Translations under genes and position numbers: made by a program
Shown here: positions 16,959-25,358 of the stretch, in pieces
How the letters are laid out: each line of letters starts with the position of its first letter
Numbering within the stretch: the first letter of the stretch is position 1
Notes under the pieces: model-generated
What the model saw: only the letters and a program-made list of their open reading frames with translations
What the model was told of the DNA's origin: nothing
The model's database searches: none
Assembly (NCBI RefSeq): GCF_018861295.1
Contig: NZ_JAHLDM010000008.1
Coordinates: 108,668-172,667, forward strand
Reading direction: 5' to 3'
DNA from: Clostridium_AD estertheticum_D
Lineage (GTDB): Bacteria; Bacillota; Clostridia; Clostridiales; Clostridiaceae
Length of the DNA: 64,000 bases

Positions 16959-17705
16959 ATGGAAATTATGAAAGTAAAGAATTTAAGCAAGATATATGGT
17001 CAAAAAGTAACATTCAGTGCAGTGGATAATATAAGTTTCACAATTGACGAAGGTGAATTTGTAGGAGTAATGGGGCCATCAGGAAGTGGTAAGACAACCC
17101 TGTTAAATATGATTTCAACAGTAGATAAGCCTACATCTGGAGAAATTAGAATAAAAGATATAGATCCTTTAAAGCTTAAGGGTGATGATCTGGCCTTATT
17201 TAGAAGGAGAGAATTAGGATTTGTATTTCAAGATTTCAACCTGTTAGATACTTTAACTGTTGGTGAAAATATAGTACTTCCACTTACATTAGATGGAGTG
17301 CCAGTTAAAAAACAGGATGATGAACTTAATAGAATATTAAAGATACTTAGAATAGGGAAACTAATTAATAAGAGAACTTTTGAAATATCAGGAGGAGAAG
17401 CCCAAAGGACAGCTATTGCAAGAGCTTTAATACATAACCCTACGTTGCTGCTGGCTGATGAGCCAACAGGTAATTTGGATTCAAGAGCTGCTAAAAATGT
17501 AATGGAATTATTTGAAAAAATAAATAAAGATGAAAAAGTAACTATGATGATGGTTACTCACGATGCATTTTCAGCAAGTTATTGTAATAGAATTCTCTTT
17601 ATAAAAGATGGAACTATATATAATGAAATTTATAAGGGAGATAGTAGAAAACAATTTTACCAGGAAATTATTGATGTGCTTGCGTTAATGGGAGGAGAGA
17701 ACTAA
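16959..17705 (+). CDS. BceA-type ABC transporter ATPase
   Basis: A 248-residue ATPase of the MacB/BceA type. Walker A GPSGSGKTT, Q-loop FQDFNLLDTLTVGEN, signature ISGGEAQRTAIARAL, Walker B LLLADEPTGNLDS and H-loop VTHDAFSA are all present. GGAGG precedes the ATG. It partners the FtsX-like permease with which it overlaps by one base. Known Bce systems free the lipid II cycle from bacitracin, mersacidin or related peptides and signal flux to the kinase. Confidence 0.93.
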   Translation: MEIMKVKNLSKIYGQKVTFSAVDNISFTIDEGEFVGVMGPSGSGKTTLLNMISTVDKPTSGEIRIKDIDPLKLKGDDLALFRRRELGFVFQDFNLLDTLTVGENIVLPLTLDGVPVKKQDDELNRILKILRIGKLINKRTFEISGGEAQRTAIARALIHNPTLLLADEPTGNLDSRAAKNVMELFEKINKDEKVTMMMVTHDAFSASYCNRILFIKDGTIYNEIYKGDSRKQFYQEIIDVLALMGGEN

Positions 17706-19570
17706 TGAATTTTAGAGAGTTTGCCACTAAAAATGTGTATAGAAATATAAAAGGGTATTTCGCTTATTTTTTAAGCAGCAGCATATCTGCAACACTATTA
17801 TTTTCTTTTACTATGATTATATTCCATCCTGACTTCGTAGTGCTTAAATTACCTACTAGTATAAGAAATACACTTTATGTTACGACTGTAATTGCATACT
17901 TATTTTTATGTTTCTTTGTATTTTATTCAGTAAGTGTTTTTCTCAAAAGTAGATATAAAGAATTTGGAATACTTTATATAATAGGTTCATCAAAAAAACA
18001 AATACAGAAAATGATAAATATTGAAAATATAATAATTAGTTCAGTATCGGGAGTAGTAGGGATTATAGTAGGAATAGTATTTTCAAAAATACTTTTAGCA
18101 GCTAGCGGAAAGTTATTAGGCCTTAATGCACTAGGATTTTATATTCCAGTAAAAGCTATGATTATTACTTTAATTGCATTTATATTAATAGGGATAGTAA
18201 TTTCAATATTTTGTTCATTGGTTATAAAAGAAGATATGGTTCTAAAATTACTTAAAGGAACTAAAAAACCAAAACTAGAACCAAAATCATCAGCTATTTT
18301 TTCTATTATATGTATAGTATTGCTTACTGTAGGATATTATCTATCAATTACATCAACTGAAAAGACACTACCCTATAGAATAATACCTGTAACACTAATG
18401 GTTGTTATAGCAACATATTTATTATTTTCTCAATTAAGTGTATTTGTACTTAAGGTACTTAAGAGAAACAGAGATTTTTATATGAAGAAAACTACAGTAT
18501 TATGGGTTTCAAATTTGTTATATAGAATAAAGGATAATACAAGAATGTTTTTCTTAATTACAATAACTTCAACAGTTGCTCTTTCATCAATAGGGTCAGT
18601 ATATGCTTATTGGAGAGATAAAGAGACCGAGGTAAATAAAATTTCTCCACAAGCATTTTTCTGTGTTGATACTTATAATAATAAAACCAAAGTTGATTAC
18701 AAAGTTGATTTTATAGAAAATTCATTGAAAAAGGAAGAAATATCTTATACTAAAGTTAATGGTGAAATGAAGTTTATTATACCTAATAGTGATAAGGATG
18801 AAGTGAGTATACTTAGAAAAGATACTTATAATAAATTAGCATTAACATTATCTCTAAACACTATTAATTTAAAAGAAAATGAGACCATGTTAGTCTCACA
18901 TTTAGATAAAAATGAAAGAAAAAATATTATTCTAGATGAAACAAAATTACAAATTGTTATGAAGAGTGATAGTGGAGTAATTCCAGCATTGTATGATAAT
19001 GTATATGTGGTTAATGATGATGTATATGAAAAAATGAAGGTACCTAAGTTCCACTTTGGGGCACTTAATGTAAATAATTATAAGGATACATTAAGCATAG
19101 GTAATAATTTTTATAATAATTTTGGAAATGATAAAGGTGATAAATATTATAATAATTTTCTAAAAGCTTATAAATTAGAAAGTATTAAAATAGCCTATGG
19201 GGTACTTTTGTTTAGTGCAATATTTATAGGACTTATATTCTTTGTAACAACAGCAAGTTTCTTATATAACAAGTGTTACATGGATCTTATAGAGGATAAA
19301 AAGAAATATAAACAATTGAATAAAATAGGATTAACATATAAAGAAATAAAGAAGGTGTTAAATATTGAAATAGGGGTATTATTTTTACTCCCATATATAA
19401 TTGCTGTTGTACATTTTTTCTTTGCTATTAGTTCATTAAAATGTGCTTTTGGAATTGAGATAACTGTACCCGCATTACAGATCATAGGAATTATGTTGAT
19501 TGTTCAAATTATATATTTTCTTATTATAAGAAAAAACTATTTATTTGAGATTAGAAAAAGTTTATTATAA
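17705..19570 (+). CDS. BceB-type ABC transporter permease
   Basis: A 621-residue permease with the Bce layout: one N-terminal helix, FtsX-like helices up to about 290, a large extracellular domain (about 310-500, rich in Asn, Lys and Asp) and helices at the C-terminus. KSRYKEFGILYIIGSSKKQI is the typical FtsX coupling segment. The start overlaps the ATPase stop (TAATG). It should form the sensing and export complex with BceA and the BceS-like kinase. Confidence 0.9.
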   Translation: MNFREFATKNVYRNIKGYFAYFLSSSISATLLFSFTMIIFHPDFVVLKLPTSIRNTLYVTTVIAYLFLCFFVFYSVSVFLKSRYKEFGILYIIGSSKKQIQKMINIENIIISSVSGVVGIIVGIVFSKILLAASGKLLGLNALGFYIPVKAMIITLIAFILIGIVISIFCSLVIKEDMVLKLLKGTKKPKLEPKSSAIFSIICIVLLTVGYYLSITSTEKTLPYRIIPVTLMVVIATYLLFSQLSVFVLKVLKRNRDFYMKKTTVLWVSNLLYRIKDNTRMFFLITITSTVALSSIGSVYAYWRDKETEVNKISPQAFFCVDTYNNKTKVDYKVDFIENSLKKEEISYTKVNGEMKFIIPNSDKDEVSILRKDTYNKLALTLSLNTINLKENETMLVSHLDKNERKNIILDETKLQIVMKSDSGVIPALYDNVYVVNDDVYEKMKVPKFHFGALNVNNYKDTLSIGNNFYNNFGNDKGDKYYNNFLKAYKLESIKIAYGVLLFSAIFIGLIFFVTTASFLYNKCYMDLIEDKKKYKQLNKIGLTYKEIKKVLNIEIGVLFLLPYIIAVVHFFFAISSLKCAFGIEITVPALQIIGIMLIVQIIYFLIIRKNYLFEIRKSLL

Positions 19571-19590
19571 ACACTCTTAAATAAATATTT

Positions 19591-19645
19591 AATATAACAG
19601 CTTCATGTAAACAGTGGTTTGCAAGGAGCTGTTATATTTTATTTT
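19591..19645 (+). terminator. Terminator after bceB
   Basis: Perfect 12-bp stem (19591-19602 with 19627-19638) followed by TTTATTTT. Confidence 0.7.
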
Positions 19646-19811
19646 AGAAAAGAGATAAGTTCATAAGAAATTTAAACATAGAGTAACTGAAATGTCACGT
19701 TTCCACCCGGTCCGGGTCCTGTCTCCTTATGCATAGATAAAAATGTGATAACCTCGCATTGTCTTAATGCTTTGCGCTCTCACGAGTTCAAATCCCCATA
19801 TAATTAACATA

Positions 19812-19839
19812 AAAGAACTCACCTTCCAGCGAGTTCTTT
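19812..19839 (-). terminator. Terminator downstream of tRNA-Ser
   Basis: AAAGAACTC/GAGTTCTTT stem with a short T-run on the minus strand, five bases beyond the tRNA 3' end. Confidence 0.7.
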
Positions 19840-19843
19840 GATT

Positions 19844-19935
19844 TGGCGGAGAGAGGGAGATTTGAACTCCCGGAACGGAATAACCCGTTCGCCTGTTTTC
19901 GAGGCAGGTACCATAGGCCACTCGGACATCTCTCC
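19844..19935 (-). tRNA. tRNA-Ser (anticodon CGA)
   Basis: A 92-nt class II tRNA with an encoded CCA. The acceptor stem pairs GGAGAGA with TCTCTCC, followed by the discriminator G. The anticodon loop reads CTCGAAA, so the anticodon is CGA (codon UCG). There is a long variable arm (AACGG/CCGTT) and the T-arm GGGAGTTCAAATCTCCC. Confidence 0.95.
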
Positions 19936-19985
19936 ATATATTAAGTTGCCTTTAACATTATACCATATAATTAAACTATTTAAAA

Positions 19986-20039
19986 TATTTTTTTATTTAT
20001 AAGTTCCTTACCTATTTTTTTATTTATAAGTTCCTTACC
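19986..20039. repeat. Two perfect 27-bp tandem repeats
   Basis: The unit, T-rich and ending AAGTTCCTTACC, occurs at 19986-20012 and 20013-20039 with no mismatch. It lies between tRNA-Ser and the siderophore operon. Confidence 0.9.
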
Positions 20040-20048
20040 CTTTTTTAG

Positions 20049-20114
20049 ATATATCCTAGGTTCAAAACAAATATATTCTAGGTTCAAACAAAATATATTC
20101 TAGGTTCAAACAAA
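20049..20114. repeat. Three 22-bp tandem repeats next to the siderophore promoter
   Basis: Units at 20049-20070, 20071-20092 and 20093-20114 share a core CTAGGTTCAAA; the last two are identical. The 22-bp period keeps each unit on one face of the helix, and the array ends three bases before the -35 box. This suggests stacked protein-binding sites. Confidence 0.85.
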
Positions 20115-20117
20115 TTA

Positions 20118-20145
20118 TTGACATACTTAATAGTTCTGCTATAAT
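20118..20145 (+). promoter_or_regulatory. Sigma-A promoter of the siderophore operon
   Basis: -35 TTGACA at 20118-20123 and -10 TATAAT at 20140-20145, spacing 16 bases: both consensus hexamers. Confidence 0.8.
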
Positions 20146-20162
20146 AGATATTGTATTTGGCT

Positions 20163-20190
20163 GATAATGATTCTTAATTTCATTCTCATT
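20163..20190. promoter_or_regulatory. Candidate Fur box
   Basis: GATAATGATTCTTAATTTCA followed by TTCTCATT resembles the Fur consensus (GATAATGAT inverted) and lies just downstream of the -10 box, where bound Fur would block transcription. Confidence 0.6.
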
Positions 20191-20263
20191 TAAAACGATA
20201 ATTTGTAATTTGCTAAATCATTATTTTTATACATATTAACTTAAACAATTTAGGAGGATTTTC

Positions 20264-21202
20264 ATGAAGAAAAAAAGATTATTCGTAGTATTAACATCCG
20301 CTTTAATTTCTGTTGCTGTTTTTGCAGGTTGTTCAAAAGGTGCTGAACCTGTTAAGAAAGTAAGTGCAACTAAAGTGGTTAGTACAATGAAAGGCAATGT
20401 AACTATACCCACAAGTCCTAAACGTATAGTTGATATATCTGGATCAACAGAGGAATTATTAATTTTAAAACACACACCAATAGGTACGGCCAATGCTGAT
20501 TCTTATAAAACTACCGAAAAGCCAAGTTACCTAAAAGATAAATTGAGTTCTTCTAAACTTGTAGGTTTTTCAATGATGGAAACTATGGATATGGAAGCTA
20601 TCCTAAAACTTGATCCAGATTTAATTATAATGAGTGAGAGGCAAACAAAAATATATGAACAATTAAAAGCTATTGCACCTGTTGTAATGCTTAAAGATTA
20701 TGGTAATGATTGGAGATCAAAACTAACAAATATATCCAAACTATTTGGGCAAGAAAAAGATGCTCAGAAATGGTTAGTGGCTTACGATAAAAAAGCTATA
20801 ACAATAGGTAATGAAATAAAGAAAACTAATGGCACGCAAACTTACCTTACCGTACTCGCTAGTGCAGGCAAATATTATATTTTTAGTGATGCAGCTATAG
20901 GTTCAATGTTATTATCAGATATGAAATTACCCCAACCGGCAAACATGCCAAAACAAAAGGGAATAAGTTTACCAGTAGTAACTATGGAGGGTTTATCATC
21001 AATTGATGCAGATCATATTGTAGTTATAGCAACTGATGTGGATAAAAAAGATTTATTAAGTAGTTCTGTTTGGAAAAGCATGAGAGCTGTAAAAGCTGGA
21101 AATGTTACAATGCTTCCTAGTTCTCCATATTTTGCACAAGGTTATTCTCCAATAGGAAGAGAATTACTACTTGATTCAATAAAGAAAGAATTTGTGAAAT
21201 AA
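20264..21202 (+). CDS. Iron-siderophore ABC transporter substrate-binding lipoprotein
   Basis: A 312-residue FecB/FhuD-type class III binding protein. A lipoprotein signal ends in the lipobox VFAGC (Cys near 23). The mature part has the typical bilobal features: PKRIVDISGSTEELL, DLIIMSERQ, an IAPVVML segment, and a C-terminal GYSPIGRELLLDSI. It delivers a ferric siderophore (or haem/cobalamin; not decidable) to the two permeases that follow. AGGAGG precedes the ATG. Consensus promoter, Fur-like box and tandem repeats upstream point to iron control. Confidence 0.92.
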   Translation: MKKKRLFVVLTSALISVAVFAGCSKGAEPVKKVSATKVVSTMKGNVTIPTSPKRIVDISGSTEELLILKHTPIGTANADSYKTTEKPSYLKDKLSSSKLVGFSMMETMDMEAILKLDPDLIIMSERQTKIYEQLKAIAPVVMLKDYGNDWRSKLTNISKLFGQEKDAQKWLVAYDKKAITIGNEIKKTNGTQTYLTVLASAGKYYIFSDAAIGSMLLSDMKLPQPANMPKQKGISLPVVTMEGLSSIDADHIVVIATDVDKKDLLSSSVWKSMRAVKAGNVTMLPSSPYFAQGYSPIGRELLLDSIKKEFVK

Positions 21203-21223
21203 TCTGTGAGGTGCATCACTTTA

Positions 21224-22255
21224 ATGAAAAATATAATACTTAATCAAAAGAAGAAAAAGATGAATAGACTTATTATGAGTACATTTATAATTGTAATTGG
21301 ACTTATTATATTGTTTTTCGGAATTGCATTGTCAGTGTCCCTTGGTGCAAAACATATAAATTTTAATACAGTCTTGAGTATCATGCTTTCACCTAGCAAT
21401 GATATAAACTCAAAGATTATCCATGATATAAGATTTCCTAGGGTAATTGCAGCTGCTCTAGTTGGAGCATTTTTAGCGGTATCAGGTGCTATAATGCAAG
21501 GAATAACAAGAAATCCAATAGCCGACCCTTCAATAATGGGAATTACCCAAGGTGCAACTTTTACAATAGCTATAGCCTTTGCAATGAAGGCTAATATCGG
21601 TTCTTCAGGTTTAATGCTTTTTGCTTTTATTGGAGCTAGTTTAAGTGGGATAATAGTATTTCTTTTAAGTTCAAGATCTATTAAAGGAGTTAGCCCCATT
21701 AAACTTGTTTTAGCAGGCACAGCTTTAGGTACCCTTTTGATATCTCTTGCAACTGCTATTGCAATGTACTCTAACTTATCTCAGGAACTTAGTTTTTGGA
21801 TTGCAGGAGGACTTGTTACTGCGAAATGGGAAGGTGTAAAATTATTAGCCACGGTTGGTACATTCGGCGTCATTGCAGCTATAATTCTTTCTCCTAAAAT
21901 AACCATTTTGAGCCTAGGAGAAGAAATTGCCATAGGTCTTGGTCAAAAAACTAACATTATAAGATTTATTGGAATATTAATCGTAATATTACTTAGTGGT
22001 GGTTCCGTTGCAGTTGCCGGAAATATTTCTTTTCTGGGTCTTATTGTCCCCCAAATTGTAAGGATTTTAGTTGGACCAGATTATAGATTTATAATCCCAT
22101 GTTCTCTAGTTCTTGGCGCAAATTTACTAGTTTTTAGCGATATAGCCGCTAGAATGATAAATCAGCCTTATGAAACTCCTATTGGCGCATTAACTGCACT
22201 TCTTGGAGTACCTTTCTTCATATATATCGTAAGGAAGGAGGCAAAATCATTATAA
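21224..22255 (+). CDS. FecCD-type permease 1
   Basis: A BtuC/FecCD-family permease of about 343 residues. Conserved text: DIRFPRVIAAALVGAFLAVSG, ITRNPIADPSIMGITQGA, and the coupling-loop region LSLGEEIAIGLGQ. About ten hydrophobic helices. A GTG at 21206 lies inside the ribosome site GAGGTG, so the ATG at 21224 is preferred. It overlaps the next permease start and probably forms a heterodimer with it. Confidence 0.92.
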   Translation: MKNIILNQKKKKMNRLIMSTFIIVIGLIILFFGIALSVSLGAKHINFNTVLSIMLSPSNDINSKIIHDIRFPRVIAAALVGAFLAVSGAIMQGITRNPIADPSIMGITQGATFTIAIAFAMKANIGSSGLMLFAFIGASLSGIIVFLLSSRSIKGVSPIKLVLAGTALGTLLISLATAIAMYSNLSQELSFWIAGGLVTAKWEGVKLLATVGTFGVIAAIILSPKITILSLGEEIAIGLGQKTNIIRFIGILIVILLSGGSVAVAGNISFLGLIVPQIVRILVGPDYRFIIPCSLVLGANLLVFSDIAARMINQPYETPIGALTALLGVPFFIYIVRKEAKSL

Positions 22256-23271
22256 AACATACACATAAAGGAAAGAAAAAACTAATTTTGATTATAAGCA
22301 TTTTATCTATTTTACTCCTTTCAATATTTATAATTAGCTTTAATATAGGAACCTTTTCTATAGGGCCTATTGATGTAATTAAAACACTATTTGGGCAAGG
22401 AGATAAAAAACAAGAACTAGTACTTTTCACTATGAGACTTCCACGAATAATTATAGCTCTACTTGTAGCAAGTGCTTTAGCAGTATCCGGAACAGTACTT
22501 CAAGGAATAACTAAAAATGATCTCGCAGACCCTGGTATATTAGGTATAAGTTCTGGTGCAGCACTAGCTGTAGTTATTTATATATATTTTATGAATGGAA
22601 AAGCATATTCCGATGTAAGTTTACTTACTATATTTACTATGCCTATTATAGCTCTCTTTGGAGCAGGTTTTGCGGCCTTCCTTATTTATACTTTAGCATG
22701 GAAAAAAGGTATAAATCCTACTAGATTGATCCTGATGGGTATAGGTATCAATTCTGCTTTTTCTGCTATATTGGTTCTATTTCAATTTAGATTTTCAACG
22801 CAGGATTTTAACAAAATAATGATTTGGACCTCAGGAAGCATTTGGGGAACTAATTGGAGTTATGTTATAGCAACGCTCCCTTTTGTATTCATTTTTACAG
22901 GACTTATAATTTATAAGGCTAGATACCTTGATGTTTTAAGTTTCGGCGACGAGTTATCAGTTGGACTTGGCGTGAATATAGAAAAAGAGAGAAGGACACT
23001 ACTAATATATACCGTAGCCCTAGCAGGTGCAGCTACAGCAGTTGCTGGTACCATAGCATTTTTAGGGTTGATTTCTCCACATATAGCTAGAAAACTTGTT
23101 GGACCAAAACACAAATTATTATTACCGACTTCAGCCTTAGTTAGTTCAATAATTTTATTGTTGTCTGACACTATAGCTAAAAACGTTTTAGCTCCTATTG
23201 AAATGCCCGTTGGAATAGTTGTTTCAATTATTGGAGTACCCTATTTCATTTATTTGATTATGAAAGAATAA
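22249..23271 (+). CDS. FecCD-type permease 2
   Basis: The second FecCD permease, about 340 residues, with TMRLPRIIIALLVASALAVSG, ITKNDLADPGILGISSGA and LSFGDELSVGLG. The first standard start is TTG 22288, but nothing like a ribosome site precedes it. A perfect AAGGAGG (22235-22241) stands seven bases before an in-frame ATT at 22249, giving the basic N-terminus (K)HTHKGKKK expected before helix 1 and an overlap with the previous stop. I take ATT (or ATA 22252) as the likely start, which is unusual. Confidence 0.88.
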   Translation: MIKHTHKGKKKLILIISILSILLLSIFIISFNIGTFSIGPIDVIKTLFGQGDKKQELVLFTMRLPRIIIALLVASALAVSGTVLQGITKNDLADPGILGISSGAALAVVIYIYFMNGKAYSDVSLLTIFTMPIIALFGAGFAAFLIYTLAWKKGINPTRLILMGIGINSAFSAILVLFQFRFSTQDFNKIMIWTSGSIWGTNWSYVIATLPFVFIFTGLIIYKARYLDVLSFGDELSVGLGVNIEKERRTLLIYTVALAGAATAVAGTIAFLGLISPHIARKLVGPKHKLLLPTSALVSSIILLLSDTIAKNVLAPIEMPVGIVVSIIGVPYFIYLIMKE

Positions 23272-23300
23272 TTATGAATGCTTAGCTTAGGAGGCTCTAT

Positions 23301-24083
23301 ATGAATAGCATAAAAACCGAGAATCTTTCTATTTCTTATGGAGATTCTGACATTGTAAAAGATTTAAATTTAAATATACCTAAAGGAAAAATTACAACTA
23401 TTATAGGCTCTAATGGTTGTGGAAAATCAACCATTTTAAAAACTATCGCAAGAATATTAAAACCCAAAAACGGAATCATATACATAAATGGTAATGATAT
23501 TCAAGGTTTAAGTTCGAAATCAATAGCAAAAAAAATGGCGGTTTTACCTCAAAGTCCCGAGGCCCCAAATGGATTAACTGTAGGTGAACTTGTAGCCTAT
23601 GGAAGATTTCCTCATCAAAGTGGATTTGGTAAATTAATGGCAAAGGATAGAGAAAAAATAGATTGGGCACTAAAGATAATTAACATGGAAGAATTTAAAG
23701 ATAGGCCTATAGAGTCATTATCCGGTGGACAAAGACAAAGGGTATGGATAGCTATGGCGCTCGCACAAGAAACAGAAATTTTATTATTAGATGAACCTAC
23801 AACTTATTTAGATTTAGCACATCAGTTAGAAATTCTACAATTATTGGATGATTTAAATAAATTACATGGACAAACCATTGTCATGGTAATTCATGATTTA
23901 AATAACGCAGCAAGGTTCGCAGATTATATGGTTGGAATTAAAGATGGTAACATAGTTTGTAGTGGCACCCCTAGAGAAATAATGACTAATGATAATTTAA
24001 AAAAGATATTTAACATAGATGCCGTAGTTGTTGATGAACCTATAAATCATAAACCAGTCTGTATTACCTATAACTTAATATAG
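23301..24083 (+). CDS. FecE-type ABC transporter ATPase
   Basis: A 260-residue ATPase completing the siderophore importer. Walker A GSNGCGKST, Q-loop LPQSPEAP, signature LSGGQRQRVWIAMALA, Walker B ILLLDEPTTYLDLAHQ and H-loop VIHDLN are intact, and YGRFPHQSG is typical of FecE/FepC. GGAGG lies upstream of the ATG. A strong terminator follows. Confidence 0.94.
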   Translation: MNSIKTENLSISYGDSDIVKDLNLNIPKGKITTIIGSNGCGKSTILKTIARILKPKNGIIYINGNDIQGLSSKSIAKKMAVLPQSPEAPNGLTVGELVAYGRFPHQSGFGKLMAKDREKIDWALKIINMEEFKDRPIESLSGGQRQRVWIAMALAQETEILLLDEPTTYLDLAHQLEILQLLDDLNKLHGQTIVMVIHDLNNAARFADYMVGIKDGNIVCSGTPREIMTNDNLKKIFNIDAVVVDEPINHKPVCITYNLI

Positions 24084-24100
24084 ATTTAGTTTAATCTCAA

Positions 24101-24144
24101 AAATAACATTAAGGCAGGATAATCATCCTGCCTTAATGTTATTT
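24101..24144. terminator. Bidirectional terminator between fecE-like gene and a small convergent gene
   Basis: A perfect 20-bp stem (24101-24120 with 24125-24144, loop AATC). It overlaps the last codons of the small minus-strand gene. Confidence 0.85.
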
Positions 24145-24342
24145 TCTATTAATACCTTTGTTTGCAATTGAGCGCCCATATAATTTTTCTTTTTCTTCTT
24201 CCGTAGCATCACTAGGACCGCTCGTCATGTTAGGCATGTTATACATTTGAGTTACCTTAGCGTTTGAAGCCCCACTAACATCCTCATTATCTCCTGATTG
24301 TTCATCAGATTGTTTTGTTTCCTTTAAATTATATTTATTCAT
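24139..24342 (-). CDS. Small acidic hypothetical protein
   Basis: A 67-residue hydrophilic protein starting MNKYNLKETKQSDEQSGD, with KVTQMYNMPNMTSGPSDATEEEKEKLYG in its second half split by no hydrophobic span. The frame is open to 24396, but AAGGGAG lies seven bases from the ATG at 24342. It has no known motif; the composition (Asn, Ser, Glu, Lys; no Cys or Trp) recalls small spore-associated proteins, which is only a guess. Its stop falls in the convergent terminator. Confidence 0.5.
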   Translation of the reverse strand: MNKYNLKETKQSDEQSGDNEDVSGASNAKVTQMYNMPNMTSGPSDATEEEKEKLYGRSIANKGINRK

Positions 24343-24418
24343 AGGTATGCTCCCTTCTAATATAAAATTACACTGCATATAACCAGTGCATTTCATAGTT
24401 TACCCAATTATATTAACA

Positions 24419-25189
24419 TTAATCCTTTGGTAATCTAAGTGAAAGACAAGTAAGTCCTCCGTCCATTTTTTCAAATTCAGACATATCTACCTCAATGATT
24501 TTAAACCCTGCATCTAATAATGCTTTTTTTGAATTTTTAAAGCCTGTTGGAATGATAAGATACCCATTTATTAAAATACAATTTGCTGAATATGCCTCGT
24601 TATCATCTACTTTAATCACTTTAAATTCTTTAAACAACTTGTGTTCTTTAAATTCTCCAGTAGCAACAAAAATATTATTTTCTAAGTAAACTACTCCTGT
24701 TTTAAGATGAAGTATATGAAGTACATCTGCGGTAGATGATGTATATCCATATTTGCTAAGTATCTCTGTGAGCTGTCTTGCACCTTCTGCATTAGTTCTC
24801 TTAGATTGACCTATATAAAAATGATTTTCTACCCTTAATATATCTCCCCCATCCAAACAAGCCTCTCCACTTAAATATTCTATGTTGACATAAAACTTTT
24901 TCAAAACATCAATAATTCCTTTTTCTTCTCCCTTTCTTGACTCTGCACCCGGCTTTGTAATAATGGCACATTTCTCTGTTACAATAGCTACATCCTCAAC
25001 AAAAGTTGAATCTGGATATCTCTCATCAGCTTCCAATACCAACACATTGCATCCACATTTTTTTAAAGCTTCTATATAATCCTCATGTTGTTTTATAGCC
25101 TTTTTATAATCTGGCTTACCCATATCTGAAGTAGTAATCCCCTCAGCGAAATTTTTGCTTAACTTTCTTACAATTACATTTTTTATCAT
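24419..25189 (-). CDS. Dimethylarginine dimethylaminohydrolase family protein
   Basis: A 256-residue guanidino-modifying enzyme of the DDAH/arginine deiminase superfamily. The nucleophile is Cys248 in DGGLTCLSLR; STFVEDVAIV supplies the acidic substrate contact, and HLKTGVVYL the catalytic His. CLDGGDIL and GQSKRTNAEGA are family-typical. The likely reaction is hydrolysis of a (methyl)arginine to citrulline plus an amine, freeing nitrogen or carbon. A sigma-54 type promoter lies 40 bases upstream, and a sigma-54 activator is the next gene, so arginine-like compounds probably induce it. Confidence 0.88.
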   Translation of the reverse strand: MIKNVIVRKLSKNFAEGITTSDMGKPDYKKAIKQHEDYIEALKKCGCNVLVLEADERYPDSTFVEDVAIVTEKCAIITKPGAESRKGEEKGIIDVLKKFYVNIEYLSGEACLDGGDILRVENHFYIGQSKRTNAEGARQLTEILSKYGYTSSTADVLHILHLKTGVVYLENNIFVATGEFKEHKLFKEFKVIKVDDNEAYSANCILINGYLIIPTGFKNSKKALLDAGFKIIEVDMSEFEKMDGGLTCLSLRLPKD

Positions 25190-25228
25190 AGTAAAATCCC
25201 CTTTCGTTTTATCTTATACATCTTACAC

Positions 25229-25245
25229 AGCAAAATTTATGCCAA
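25229..25245 (-). promoter_or_regulatory. Sigma-54 (-24/-12) promoter of the DDAH gene
   Basis: The minus strand reads TTGGCATAAATTTTGCT, matching TTGGCAC-N5-TTGCT at all but one base, with GG and GC correctly 10 bases apart. It stands 40 bases from the ATG of the DDAH gene. Confidence 0.8.
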
Positions 25246-25254
25246 TATGCTATC

Positions 25255-25279
25255 AACCTACTTATTCTATAAACAGGTT
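25255..25279. promoter_or_regulatory. Possible upstream activator site
   Basis: AACCT (25255-25259) and AGGTT (25275-25279) form an interrupted dyad just upstream of the sigma-54 promoter, closer than usual for an enhancer; tentative. Confidence 0.25.
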
Positions 25280-25315
25280 AGTCTAAGGGAATATAAAAAA
25301 TTTTCAAGTTAATAA

Positions 25316-25355
25316 AGCGAAAAAAATTTTGCCTTTACGCAAAATTTTTTTCGCT
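25316..25355. terminator. Terminator after the sigma-54 activator gene
   Basis: Perfect 17-bp stem (25316-25332 with 25339-25355, loop CTTTAC), A/T-rich with internal T-runs, four bases past the activator stop codon. Confidence 0.7.
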
Positions 25356-25358
25356 ATA

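Noticed and set aside
19750..19808. Second tRNA-like fragment (GAGTTCAAATCCCC) before tRNA-Ser
   Set aside because: T-stem does not pair and no 5' half is found; kept out of the RNA list.
19986..20114. CRISPR-like tandem repeats
   Set aside because: Units are directly adjacent with no unique spacers and no cas genes; they are promoter-proximal tandem repeats.
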